Assembly: GCA_037833965.1 (NCBI GenBank)
Contig: AP031356.1
Coordinates: 2,378,501-2,442,500, forward strand
DNA from: Marchantia polymorpha subsp. ruderalis
Taxonomy: Eukaryota > Streptophyta > Marchantiopsida > Marchantiales > Marchantiaceae
Direction: 5' to 3'
Length of the DNA: 64,000 nt
Part shown: positions 12,301 to 23,980 of the stretch, in pieces
How the letters are laid out: the number at the start of each line of letters is the position of its first letter
How positions within the stretch are numbered: the first letter of the stretch is position 1
The notes under the pieces: model-generated
Told to the model about the DNA's origin: nothing
The model's database searches: none
What the model saw: the letters and a program-made list of their open reading frames with translations, nothing else
Program-made: the position numbers and the translations under genes

Positions 12301-13969
12301 AGATAGGTGCACCGTGTGCATGCAGGGTAGAAATTGTTTTTGGAGACGAATGCACCAGCAGTTGAGGTTGACAGAGCTGAAAGTTCCAGCCCGACTAACA
12401 AGATCTTCATTGCAGAGGATTGCATGAAAATAGTCGAAATAACAGAACAAAATTTTTTAGTCATAAGGGGCAACAAGTGGCAGGAAAATGAACATTGTTA
12501 TTACAACTCTGGAGTTTTATAGATTTACATATAAAGGTTTTGATAAATTCGTTCCGGATATGCCAGAGGTTATCAGATAATTTGAATTCATTATTCTACA
12601 TGAAATTACTATTATACGGAAATGAATATAATTAAAATTGATAAATCAAATTTTGTGTTATTTTTGATCTTATTTTAATAATTTTAAATTCAATATAAAA
12701 CAAATTTATCGTCAAAAATAGTGCTGGAGATTGCCTTTAGTTTCTATATTTTTTATCCATCTGTAAATCGTTTCCAACCACAGTTATCTACTTCATATTA
12801 TATTTATTATCAAAGGCGAGACCATGTGAATCATTTACTTTAAACTCTTCCAAAGATGTGTAATAGTGATACACATGTTAGAAAGTGTATCAATATGTGT
12901 AATACAGACTTCAACATATTTCACCCGTCAAAGCCTTGTATTCACTCCAAACTATTCCTCGCAGATGACATCACTCACAAAGCGGTTCTCGACATGGCAA
13001 CTGTTATTGAAACAAAGTCGTGAATTCAAATTTCTAGAAGCTGTCGAACATTCGAAGGACTTGCCTGTGGCGCGTTTGAAGCGGCCCGAAAATATGAGCA
13101 AATCAACGAGATGGAAATGAAGCTTCCAAAACCGGGACAGGTGAACGGCGGCGAATTCTTAATGCAAAGCTCAGAGGAACTGAATCCCATGACGACTTCA
13201 CGTGTTTTATAGAATCGGGAACTCGTGCTCGTGGTTTCTGATCGAGGTGTACTACAAAGTCGCTGTTGTCACAACGTGGGCATTGGAGTCCATGCTACAA
13301 GTCAGACTCTGGAACGAGACAATACTCGAGACTTGCAGTTAATCTTCGAGCATTGTTGAAATGTAGGTAGTAACAAATTCTACGGCAATAATGTTGTGTC
13401 AGTTGTGAAAGAGTTTGATTAATGTTTCAATAAAGATACTCTTTCATGTGAAGAATGTTGTAAATACGGTCACAAAAGCATGACCCTTTTGGAAAATTTG
13501 GCAGCGAACATTTTTTTACTCAAGAGCTTTCTGCAGAGAATACATGTACCACAGCCATTCCACGTGCATCAGATTCATGATGAAGGACACAGAATATGAA
13601 TTCTCATGATTGATCGTGATCGATCGTTTTTGCCACACACAGAGAGGAGCACCTCTACATGAGCTTCAACGTTGGTGTCACTGATTGCTGATGGTACAAT
13701 CGTTCACCAGGAAGTACGAATAAAAACTTTGACAACGAACATGATATGCATGACTTCAATGAGCATGCACAAGACGCTGCACCCGGCGAGTCTTCGGTAA
13801 TTGAGATTGTTTGGTCCACTTCGAAGATTCCCCTCGATGAGCGGCGTGTTCATTTCCACCAATAATTTCCAAATGGTCTTTATGTTCCCACCTAAAATTT
13901 ATTGGGGCCGATGGACCCAGAGCCATCCTTGCGATAATTAGACGAATGTGTGCTTCTTACTTCGGAGTT

Positions 13970-13970
<1 letters not shown>
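9400..13970. other. long gene-free or decayed region
   Basis: GC content is intermediate in 9.5-11.9 kb and 12.8-13.9 kb, higher than the neighbouring AT-rich DNA, which suggests former genic DNA. Short frames can be read, for example minus 10059-9787 and a plus frame ending at 13210 that contains EAARKYEQINEMEMKLP, but none is long, begins with a convincing start or belongs to a family I know. No splice-linked set could be built. I report it as possible gene remnants of unknown type. Confidence 0.4.

Positions 13971-13971
<1 letters not shown>

Positions 13972-14002
<31 letters not shown>
13972..14002. repeat. (AT)n microsatellite
   Basis: About fifteen uninterrupted AT units. Confidence 0.9.
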
Positions 14003-14005
<3 letters not shown>

Positions 14006-14990
14006 CACATGACAGAGTATTTTCCGTGTTTTCATAGAAAGAAAAATTTCGAAGACCAAATACGGAAAGAGAAAATTTTCATTTTAAACAATATTCACAT
14101 GAAAGAGTATTTGATCCTTATTACCTTCTATTTTTCAGGTACTGTACTCGAGTCTCGGAACAGCAAGGAAGGACGGCAAGGAAGATGAAGACCAACACAG
14201 TACTACATATTTAGTCACTGCTTGGTTCCATATCATTTCCAGCATGTACAGCCGATTTCACATATCTCATATATGTAGCGTGATGTTTGCATTTCCTTCA
14301 TATATTGTTAGATGAATATATTTAATTATCAATCGCGAGATGTCAGCAGTCTTAGCACTGATCTTCGACTGGTTTATGTCTAATCTACGTCACATGCCAA
14401 GCATGTGACGACGCAAACACCTGATCTGGACGCCGTGCATGAAGGAATCACGATACAATTGCTGATAACGATGATTCTGGCCGAAATGGGCGACAGCGCG
14501 GTGACTGTATCGAACAGATTCTCGATCGGTCGATCGGTAGATCATAACATACGCATTCCTGCTCGCTGACAGTTCAGCAGCGTCTCAGTCACCACCGACG
14601 AGGAAGCGATGGGCCGGGAAGAGATCAGCAAGAGTGAGAGCCAGGAGAGAGTGCTCTTGCGCAGTCCATCACGCCACGACGACGGTTCGTCGAAACTCGA
14701 GGGTCCTGGAAGAGACCAAAAGCTTGAGTGCTCGCTCGGTCCGACGGATGCTGGGAGTGTCCGCCGTGGTCTCGCGGTGGCCCGGCAGCTCTCGATGCTC
14801 CTGCTCGAGGTGACCAGGGGGAGGAGGAGGGACTCCGACATCTCGAATCCGCGACAGAGTTGCAATTCGTTCGTTAGGAGGCTTTTCGCTTTCTCTTTCG
14901 CGTTCGCGTTCGTGCTTGAGGGCTCGAGCTGTGCTGGGCTTTAGCACGACGTCGGCCTCGCGGGAGGAGGCGAGACCGGACGCCAGAACG

Positions 14991-16343
14991 ATGCCCCTGT
15001 CGAGTCGCGCGACGGAGAACGGCGACGGGCCACAGAACGCCGCGGGTCGTCTTGACGAGCGGGAGAGCGTCGCGTTGAGGAGAGCGGTGTTGTCGTCCAG
15101 GGGAAGAGTGAGTCGCGCGATTAAGAGCTCCAAAGGGAAGGCCGTCGCGTACGCGGACAACGTGGTTCCCGCCGAGCTCCGTCGTCTTCTCGAGCGCGAG
15201 CTCGACGTCATGGCGGAGCGACCCGACGCGGACTTCCAGCCGGGGTCGCAAGGCAGGGTACAAAACCTCATCAATCCCTCGATGTATCCCTACATTCGTG
15301 GTACGAGCCACCTCCGCGACCGGGGCGCCGGCTTCGAGGTCGCGAGCCCGGACTCCCCAGCCCCAGGCTCGTCGTGGACTTACCAGTGCCTGCCGTCGCA
15401 GATCTTCGTGGACGCTGAGGGCGACGCGACAATCCGGTCGTACGTGAACAACGTCGACCGGGAGTCGACCGGAGACCTGTACAATACCATGGAGCTCTTG
15501 TTCGCCCTCTTCGTGCCGATGTTCGAAAGCGTTCTGAAGAAGAAACTGCGTTCCCGGGAGTTGCAGGTCATCGTCAAAGCCGTCAACTACGTGATCCAAC
15601 CCGAGGGCAGATCGTACGAAGGAGGCTGGCACATGGAAGGCATGGAGCACGAGCACATCGTCGCGGCCGGGATGTACTACTACTCCACCTCGCCGTGCCT
15701 GCAGGACGTCGGGTTGAAATTTCGGCCAATGTCCTCGCCGCCGCCGACGACGACGACGACCGCCAACTCCGATCGCCTCCGCCTACTGGTCGAGACGGTG
15801 GAGGTCATGCGAATGCTGCGAACTTCCACCAGAGAGATTCGCCGGTACGTGAGGAGCAGGCCGGCGCGGCAACCGACTCCCGGCGACGAGATCATGCGAT
15901 TCGACGGAGTGGACGCCCGGCGGATGCGCTACCAGCCCGCCGACGCGAGGGCGCCCGGCGAGTTCGTGATCCCGACGAGGGAAAATCGGCTGCTGGTGTT
16001 CGCGAACGAGATCCGGCACAAGGTCGGCTCGCTCGTCAACACCGGCGCCAGCACCGGCGTCCGCAAGACGTTCATGTTCTTCCTCGTCGACCCCGGCGCG
16101 ACCATCGTGTCGACGCGCGACGTCCCCGCGCAGCAGTGGGAACGCGTGCGCCTGCGCCAGGCGGCCGCTCTCCGCGCGGCCAGCGGCTTACCGGACGAGA
16201 TTCTGAGCAACATCGTCGCCCGTGCCAAGAGCGGCTTCACGTCGGCCGAGGCCCGCGCCCACCGTCTGCGCTTTCTGCGGGAGCGGATGGTCTTCGTGGA
16301 CGACGACAGCGCCGACGACGACGACGGCGCTCTCGACGGTTGA
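14991..16343 (+). CDS. DUF4246 domain protein, intronless
   Basis: A 450-residue frame from the first in-frame ATG (14991) to TGA, without introns. An in-frame TGA at 14811 lies upstream. Residues about 70-440 follow the DUF4246 pattern known mainly from fungi: an entry block DADFQPGSQGRVQNLINPSM with YPYI after it, a conserved QCLPSQIFVD segment, the Gly-Trp-His-x-Glu-Gly motif in YEGGWHMEGMEHEHIVAAGM followed by a Tyr run, and near the end NEIRHKVGS, RKTFMFFLVDPG and VPAQQWERV. The spacing His-x-Glu, distal His, then Arg resembles the metal and co-substrate sites of 2-oxoglutarate/Fe(II) oxygenases, so an oxygenase-like fold is my inference; no substrate is known. It is somewhat shorter at the N terminus than typical fungal members. 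The tail is an Asp-rich repeat of GAC codons. Its GC content is far above that of the neighbouring DNA. A 111-codon upstream frame (14609-14944) ends 47 bases before the ATG and may be an upstream ORF or a missed 5' exon. Confidence 0.8.
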   Translation: MPLSSRATENGDGPQNAAGRLDERESVALRRAVLSSRGRVSRAIKSSKGKAVAYADNVVPAELRRLLERELDVMAERPDADFQPGSQGRVQNLINPSMYPYIRGTSHLRDRGAGFEVASPDSPAPGSSWTYQCLPSQIFVDAEGDATIRSYVNNVDRESTGDLYNTMELLFALFVPMFESVLKKKLRSRELQVIVKAVNYVIQPEGRSYEGGWHMEGMEHEHIVAAGMYYYSTSPCLQDVGLKFRPMSSPPPTTTTTANSDRLRLLVETVEVMRMLRTSTREIRRYVRSRPARQPTPGDEIMRFDGVDARRMRYQPADARAPGEFVIPTRENRLLVFANEIRHKVGSLVNTGASTGVRKTFMFFLVDPGATIVSTRDVPAQQWERVRLRQAAALRAASGLPDEILSNIVARAKSGFTSAEARAHRLRFLRERMVFVDDDSADDDDGALDG

Positions 16344-17548
16344 CACAGCGTCCCCTGATTTGACGACAATCTCACCTCTTGTACAGAGGAATCGATCGAT
16401 ACCAAATGTACAGATTTGTAAAGAAGCGGGCTACGATTCGTGCCGAGCTCATCATTCACGAGAAGCTCTTCGAAGCATTCGATATCTGAGCAGCTCCCGG
16501 ATTTTTTCGCATGCTTGGGCTGGGACAGATCATTTTCTTCGTCGTTCAGTGAGCGCAACGAACGCAATGAACGGCCAGTCTCATTCTACATTGTTCACTC
16601 GAGTGCCCTGGCCGGAATGTTGTTCGAGTTTCGCGAAAGTAATGTATCGTAGTTTTATGTCATTAGAAGAACGATCTTGACCCTGCGCCTGCTTCGGCTT
16701 CTTCCTGTGCGACAGCTCGATGGGGGGAGTTCGAAAGGAACTCTGCAGATCAGACAGATCGTCGCTAATCGAAGACTATCTAAATTCTCCAGCAGGCATT
16801 TCGCGGTTGTTTCAGCTCTCAGCCAGCAGGCTCTGATTTGCCGACCATCCATCACTCGACTTGCTCCACTCCGAGGGCCCCCTTGACGGGACCACGGTTT
16901 TTCTCCAGGGGTCGCTTGTGCGAGTCGCTATGTGTACTCGTAATCACAATCGCCTTCATTTCCCGGTCGTATGCTCCGAGAAATTTTACTCGCCAAGTAC
17001 TTGTACATGTGGAGGTGACATCATCCACACCGGCAACTCCCTACCGACAAATAGACATGGGACTACCGCCACTTGTCGAGTGGAGAAACTTCTGTTGAAG
17101 TGGATGATATAATCATCTATGGAAGAGTCTGTGGGTACATACCTCGGGGAATTAGGAGTTATTTTCCTATTCTTGCACGAATAAAAGCTCTTCTCGTGAA
17201 TGAACATCAGTCGAGTCACATATCAAGTACGAGACCTCCGTGAAAGAACAAAGGATCGTGGCATCCGATGATGCGAGAGACTGAAATTCGTGCTCGCGGA
17301 TGGCAGAGTTATGTCTGGCTGCCTCTCGCCGAGAAGTTCTGAGAACCCAGAGAGTCTGTAGTTTCGACCAGATGCCGCAAAAGTGTCACGCTCCTGTCGA
17401 TCGAGGTCAACTGTAAGTATCTTCTCTGGAGAATAGTAGAATCTGAGCATGTACAGTACATGTACCCGAGTACTGCTCGAAGATCACGAGTCTCGTTTAG
17501 TGTAGTAGAAGCTGCAGCTGTCACCTCACGGATCCTTTGAGGCGGACT
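16344..17548. other. intergenic between DUF4246 gene and secreted-protein candidate
   Basis: Mixed composition with overlapping short frames on both strands, none recognisable. It probably includes the DUF4246 3' UTR. Confidence 0.45.
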
Positions 17549-18091
17549 TCAAGTCTCGAGTATTTGAACTCTGCGTTTGATCCTGATCAAATCTAGAAGT
17601 CCAGACTGCTGGAATCCAGGATCTGAGAGTCTCGACGGACGTGTACCCGGTCCAGCTCTTCGATCCCATTGACTGCTGCTGCTTCTGCTGCTGGTCGGGG
17701 GTGTCTCGCCTTCTGGTGCCCATCGTTCTACCGAGGAATCCCCAACTGGCAAGCATCCAGCCAAACACTCACTGTCTGAAGTCGACTGGCATGTCTCTTG
17801 CGACGCTGCCGTGGGCATATATTGACAGACGAGTGCCGCTCGATCCGACGGAAGTGACGAGAGAACAAAGCTCCTTCCATAATTCTCGTGGAAACTCCCC
17901 TTCTTACGGCTCGAATGGCCATGTACAGTACTACTGCTGCTGCTGCTGCTGCTGCCCGATGTGGTATCATTACTGACGTGACCGACTACTCCGTTGTAAT
18001 GACATCGGTTCCAAAGATCAACGTGAAAATTGTCTGGGCATGCTGACAACAGCAGCAGCACCAGCAAGAGGCCGCCTAGCACGTGAACCAT
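17549..18091 (-). CDS. hypothetical secreted protein
   Basis: A 180-codon frame beginning with an ATG in a strong context (ACCATGG at the start). The first residues, MVHVLGGLLLVLLLLSAC, form a classic signal peptide: short N-region, Leu-rich core and small residues before a likely cut near Ala-Cys. A Ser run follows (residues about 43-55, from an AGC/CAG-type repeat), then a basic stretch HSSRKKG and several Cys (including those in LVCQYMPTAASQETCQ and ECLAGCLPVG). The end is basic (IRIKRRVQILET). I recognise no family. Dibasic sites and the size would fit a secreted peptide precursor, which is speculation. An in-frame ATG twelve codons upstream (18127) would hide the signal, so I prefer 18091. 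It could also be a chance frame in GC-rich DNA. Confidence 0.35.
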   Translation of the reverse strand: MVHVLGGLLLVLLLLSACPDNFHVDLWNRCHYNGVVGHVSNDTTSGSSSSSSSSTVHGHSSRKKGSFHENYGRSFVLSSLPSDRAALVCQYMPTAASQETCQSTSDSECLAGCLPVGDSSVERWAPEGETPPTSSRSSSSQWDRRAGPGTRPSRLSDPGFQQSGLLDLIRIKRRVQILET

Positions 18092-18136
18092 GGTGCCTGT
18101 GGCCTTCTTGTCTTCATCTACGCTCATAAAACGCAA

Positions 18137-21100
18137 TACTTGTAAGAGAGGAGGTCTTGTAAATCAGAGTTGTGAAGGGAGATTGGATTCTGACTAAAAT
18201 CAGTCGTGATCCTTCGATCACGACCTGAAGAACTAGATCGTATAGGAATGAAATAATGCGATGGAGGTGAGTACATCTGAAAGTTCTTAACTTTCGTTGT
18301 GGTCTTCTGCATTTGCAGAAGAGCCTTCGGCGACTGTAGTGTTGTAAATTGCGAACGATCAGGTATCAAATTTGGGTCAGATGATTTTTAATTACCACTT
18401 CTCGAGGGGTTTTTTGTGCTCGGGTTTCCAGCTATATTCGATGAAAGATTCCATGCTTGCACGAACACCTGATGCGGATTGCATACGTTCTTATAGTTTC
18501 CTCTTTTCGATCATGCGGCTTCTAAATCTTCCCTTCCATATTCAATCATGTTTTAAGAAAAGAATGAAAAATAATATCTGCGTTTCCATTCTTCCGATGG
18601 TCTAAAGATATCTTCCATTCTGATACCATATGTTGATTTCCGCAAATTAATGAATGAATATCCCAAAGCGTGTAGTGCAATGTTATTCAATGCACGCAAA
18701 CTCAGCTCGTTACAACGTGGAACCTCGAATACTTGGATGATAGACACATAACCATATTTCTATTTGTCTCGGGATTGATCTTAGTTCGCTATCCAACATT
18801 GACTACTTATTTATACTGTTTTGAATATTGCATGCAAGTTAAGGTAAGGACTTATGACTTTATGTTTTTGCTGGATTAACAAGGTATTTATTAGTAATAT
18901 TTATATATTTGGACCTGAAGAAGTGGATCACGGTGAACGAAGTCTGAAACCAAGGTGAATGCATCTAGAAAGTTTTCATAGTTGATACAGAATTATAACT
19001 ATCTCTTTCCATGCGCATCCGCTGATCAAAGATTTGAGAAAAAGCCCAATACAATTAAGCAATACACACAATCTCAAGTGACCCGATACAAAAATGGTTC
19101 GTCTATCACACACAATTGTTACTCTATAAGTTTAAAATATATCACGAAATGGTCGTGAGCATGCTCTTGTATTGATGAGACAAGGTGCACCGATCTTGCT
19201 AGACTAAATGCAGACATGATTCGCGTGTGGAATATTTGAAGAGGAATCAGGGCCCAACACAAAACTGAGAAGTATCATTCATTGCATATATACTTCCAGT
19301 AAAAAGCAAGTCTTCACCCTTGCAAAAATATAAATCTCTCGTAATTCATCTAATTCACTCGGGACTATGAATATTGGTAATATAACACTGGGATTTTCAC
19401 ATGAAAACTTGGAACTCCAACTTGGTACCAGTTTTTAATGTTGTAGTTTTTAACGTCAATGCATAATATAATTAGTACTTATAAATATACAACCAAAGCA
19501 ATATTTTGGCTTGGTGAACATTCATCCATACAACATCAAACACACATTTGGCATATTCTTCATTCAAAGCGATCGGGATGTTACAAGAAACACAATCAAT
19601 TCAATTATCTTTCGTTAAGGATGCTTAGATGTTCTTTATGGAATAATTGGTAATGATTCCAATTATTGTAAATTTAATTAGAAAGTTGTCAGAGAAATAA
19701 TGCAGTTCATCATATCGGACTATGCACACAAGAACAAATCAAATTTTATTGAGAAAATTGAGTTTATATCACGGATAGCTTCAATGAATTTTCTTATAAA
19801 GAATGAAAAGTTTAACTAACCCAAGTTAAATCAATCAGACTTAACCAAGATCAGAGATAACTCCTACCAGTAATTCAAAATATGTAAATTTTAAAAACAA
19901 TCATTATATTCAGAAAAAAAAATTAAGTGTAAAAAAATATGAATATTTTAGCAGTACATGTTCAATATCATATGTTGATTTTCAAATCTTGTATTGGTTT
20001 AAGGCAAATTTTAGTTTTTCATCATTCTTGTCAGCAATAACCTAAGGGAAAAATATTCAATCAACAGCATTAAAAAAATATATATTTACATTAGGAACAT
20101 AAAATTTCAGATTGAATATATATTTTTCAAAATTTTCTCAAAATTTTATTAAAAATTTTTGTATTATTAATTATTAAAAACTTGTGTCAAATGACCTCAA
20201 ATACTAAAAAATATTCACTTTAGCATCATTTGTGACTTCAGTTTTTGTTTGTAATTATTTTTTTCTCTTCTTTTTTTAAATAATTTAAAAAAAAATATAA
20301 AATTTAATAGAAAAAACACCAGTTTTATGATTGAAAAAATTATATGCTAATTTAAAGAATTCATACATTTATATATAATCACCTATATTATCAATACATG
20401 AAACTATTTCATGAATAAATGTACACAGATTACAATGCAAGTAGATGCAAGGCATTAACTGTAATTTTATTTTTAAAATTATATTGATATATATTTATTC
20501 AGTTTTTACTAGTAAAAAATACAAAATTAAGATAAATGTATAACTCATGATATTGGTATGTGTTAAATTAAACTATGTGAAATATACACTTGTTCAAAAT
20601 TCCAACCTATAATATGCATTGCTTGAATTAGAAGCATAAATGAGCAAGTTAATTTATATTATATATAAAAAAATTGGTTAAAAAATTCTGAAAGGGAAAG
20701 CTTTCTAACCTTCTAAGGAGATAAAATATCATGAAATATCTCTACAATAGTATCAAATATAATTAAACCATGCATCTATACAAATCAATCAAACCAAAGT
20801 TTCATTTAAAAGTATTCATGTCAACTGACCAACTGGTTTGACAAATCAGATCATATTTGGAGAATTTAGGGGTCTTACATTTAAATAAGAGTCACAAAAT
20901 ATTAAGCACAATATCTGCGATAAATTAATTTTTACTTGATATTAACTCATGTGTTCATAATAATAAAAATATCTAAACTATAATAAATATAGGAGATTAC
21001 AGTTACGCTACAAACTTTCGATTTTGCAGGCTGAATGTCCAAATCTTGATATGTAAGCCGTTTGGAAATCATTTTCTAGAAAAATATGGTCTTATAAGTA

Positions 21101-21230
21101 AATAACTGTCAGTTTGATATTATCCGGGCTATCTACAGTTACCATTGGATTATAAGCAGATTTTTGCTATCTCCCATGTTTTTTTGAGTTCTTTGAAAGA
21201 ACAAATGAACAAATGTAACAATATTACTCT
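18137..21230. other. AT-rich intergenic
   Basis: After some mixed sequence to about 19.0 kb, the DNA becomes strongly AT-rich to 21.1 kb with only tiny frames. No gene or mobile-element border was recognised. Confidence 0.55.
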
Positions 21231-21234
21231 TGGA

Positions 21235-21474
21235 CGGGTACGGAGGGGGCGACTGCGGAGGCGAACCACGTAGCGCAGGCGAGCGCAGTTCAGAGCAGGG
21301 CAGTAGGGTTTGGTTGCTTGAGCTGCAGGGCGGGCCATTCGCTCCGGTGCTCCGTTCTTCCCGATTTCTGCCCCGACCCTCTTCGTCTTCTTCTTCTGAT
21401 CGATCGATCGATCGCGCTCGCGCTTCGTCTTTCAAATCGTGCCAGGGTTCATCGGAGGGTCCAAATTTTCGATC
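21235..21474 (+). promoter_or_regulatory. 5' UTR / promoter-proximal region of PBG1
   Basis: Composition jumps from AT-rich to GC-rich at about 21.23 kb, just before the proteasome gene, and includes a run of GATC units (GATCGATCGATCGATCG near 21400). The jump and position suggest the start of the transcribed region; the transcription start itself cannot be placed. Confidence 0.45.
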
Positions 21475-23980
21475 ATGGTGAGTTTTTTCCTCGTCTTCTT
21501 CATGGTGTTTTTTTCGATTCGAATTTCGTGACCTGATACCTCGAGAGATGAAAGCTCGCAAATGGACTCAGTTTCTCACCTGGTCATCCGATCCTTCGGC
21601 TCGAGGCATTCTTGTTTGGCTCTCGTCGATTGGTTTCGAAGGGAACTTGGAAGTGATCGGAAGGTTCTCTTCCTGCCTCGATTCTATGGCGCGTCGCATT
21701 GTTCAAGCTTGCTTGATGACTTCACGCATCGTCTCAACGTGAATTTCTGTGGCTCTGATTGTAGACTGGGAAGCAGCCGTATGTCGGGCAGGGACTCGAA
21801 GCTCCTCACGCCTTCACCCTTATGCCTGGTCCTACCAAGCATACACAGTACGTCCCTTTATACACGATCTGAAGTGCCTGCTGAAAGTTGTTTTACCTTT
21901 GTTGAAGAGCTGAAGTGATCCTGTCGGTACCGATGTGAAATTCAGGTGTCAATGTTTGTGGACCTAAATTCAAGAATTGAAATGCGATGTTCGTTTTGTA
22001 TGATCTCTGTAAATACTTCGACTCCCCATTTTGTACTCGGATGACCTAGTTCACAGTTCACAGTTACAGTTGGAGTGGGTTAGAGAAATTTGCAAGTGGT
22101 CATTTTTTTTAGGACTGTCTACGAGCTTTCTGCCGTGCGCAACCCGTAGAACAGACACCTGCTATTTTTATTTTTCTTTATCGTCTCTTGAAGCTGTTAC
22201 ACGCGTCTCTACTAGGACATGAGACCTACCTTTGTCTGATGGTTCTGATCACACGATAATTACATGTTTTAATTCATGGTAAATGATCAAACATCACTTC
22301 ATTTTCCCATTCTTGGTTTGGACATATTCTCTATTCCTCTCTTTAAGTACGTGTGAAAGTTTTGCGTATCGTGTACAAAAAATGCCTCATCTTGCCCACC
22401 TGCCAAAGTTATCCATCAATCAGCCTTTGTATGTTCATTTAGTCTGTGCTGTTCTTTGGTGCATGCCTACAGCTCTTACCTTTCTGCCTGAGCGAAAATT
22501 AGGAGATGAGAACAGAGGAAGGCCCGGGTGCGTTTGTCCTATAGGCAATTGTGAAGCCAAATGTTATTCGTCTTAATTTGTGCTTATTTAGTGATCTTGA
22601 TGATTTGCAGATACCCTTACGTCACAGGAACTTCAGTGTTAGGAATCAAGTACAAGGATGGTGTCCTCATTGCTGCTGATACAGCAGGTCCTTATCTGAC
22701 CTCTATCTTTTAATGTCCAACAAGATTGCCACGTTGCTTTCGTGCTTCCAAAGTGGTGTGGTTACTAAGATGAGTCTTTGTCAACAGCTTCATACGGCTC
22801 TACTGTCAGGTACAAGAGCGTGGAGCGCTTGAAGGCTTGTGGAAAGCATTGCCTGATCGGTGCAAGTGGGGAGATCAGTGACTTCCAGCAAATTCTTCAA
22901 TATGTTGATAAGTTAATGTAAGCCTGAATCATATATTAATCTCTACATATGTTGAATGACATGATCCAACTACTGCAATGTTTGTGGAAGGAATATCTGG
23001 TAGAAGGGCAGTTGGAAATCAAATCGTTGTCGAAACCTTAGGACCGTCTTCTGAAAATCTTCTGAATTTACGTAGGTCTTTCTTCAGTCATGACTAGCTC
23101 TCCGTGAGGTCTGAAGTATGAAGGAGATGCTCGAGTTAGCGAGCAAATTTAGGATGGTATTTTGTGACCTTGATTTCATCTTACAATGTTCTTCCCCTGT
23201 CCAGTTTGAATGATTACATGTGGGACGACGGAAACAACTTGAGCCCCAAGGACATCCACAATTACCTGACGCGAATTATGTACAATAAGCGAAACAACTT
23301 CGATCCACTCTGGAACACTCTTGTCCTTGGGGGAGTGAAGAATGGGGAAAAGTATCTTGGAGTGGTGAGTTCCTCAACAAAGCAGCTGTTATTCTTGAAG
23401 CATTTGTCCATCGCATCAACGAGGCCGGTGGAATTATGTTTACCTGGATCTCAATCTTTTTTCTATTTTCACAGGTCACCATGATAGGAGTACAATACGT
23501 GGACAACCACGTCGCCTCCGGGTTTGGAAACCACCTGGCCCGCCCTATCTTTCGAGATGAATGGCATGAAAATTTGACACTAGAGGAAGGTATCCAATTG
23601 CTCGAGAAGGCACTGACAGTACTGTTCTACCGAGATCGAAGCGCAATCAACAAAGTCCAGGTTTGTGAATCATCCTTTTCAAGTGGAAAGGCTGTCTTAG
23701 AGAGGTCTGGATGGGCAGAAGCAATAGAAACTCCAGATTCCGTCAGCTTGAAGTGGAGAACCTTGTTATCTTCTAAGTTTCCATGGCCTTGTGAACTAGT
23801 GCAGAGTTTGGGCGTTAGCAGATGAGTGTCAGTTTTATGAACGGCTTGCATTTGTTTGTTGGGCAGGTTGCGAACATTACCGAGGCAGGCATCAACATCT
23901 CGGAGCCGTACGCATTGAAAACAAATTGGGATTATAACGCGTTCAAGAACCCGACCGTCGGAGCTGAAGGATCTTGGTGA
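21475..23980 (+). CDS. PBG1: 20S proteasome subunit beta-7 (PSMB4/PBG1)
   Basis: Seven coding exons give an unbroken 250-residue protein: 21475-21477, 21765-21847, 22611-22687, 22788-22917, 23205-23364, 23475-23660, 23867-23980, all with GT-AG introns and matching phases. The product is the non-catalytic beta-7 subunit of the 20S core particle, which degrades ubiquitinated proteins in cytosol and nucleus. Hallmarks are YPYVTGTSVLGIKYKDGV at the mature N terminus, SYGSTVRYKSVERLKACGKH, IGASGEISDFQQ, DDGNNLSPKDIHNYLTRIMY, NPLWNTLVLGGVKNG-like NNFDPLWNTLVLGGVKNG, GFGNHLARPIFRDEWH and YRDRSAINKVQ, ending with an extended tail that stops in GAEGSW. Length and order match plant PBG1. The first coding exon holds only the ATG, with the intron following at once. 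The start is supported because the next exon continues MTGKQPYVGQG and because upstream sequence is UTR-like. Identification is very secure. Confidence 0.95.

Noticed and set aside
14669..15656. Minus-strand frames of 201 and 260 codons opposite the DUF4246 gene
   Set aside because: Antisense shadows; the plus strand has clear family motifs.
15695..16567. Overlapping frames of about 212-222 codons in other phases over the DUF4246 gene
   Set aside because: Arg/Pro-rich shadow frames of the GC-rich DUF4246 coding sequence.
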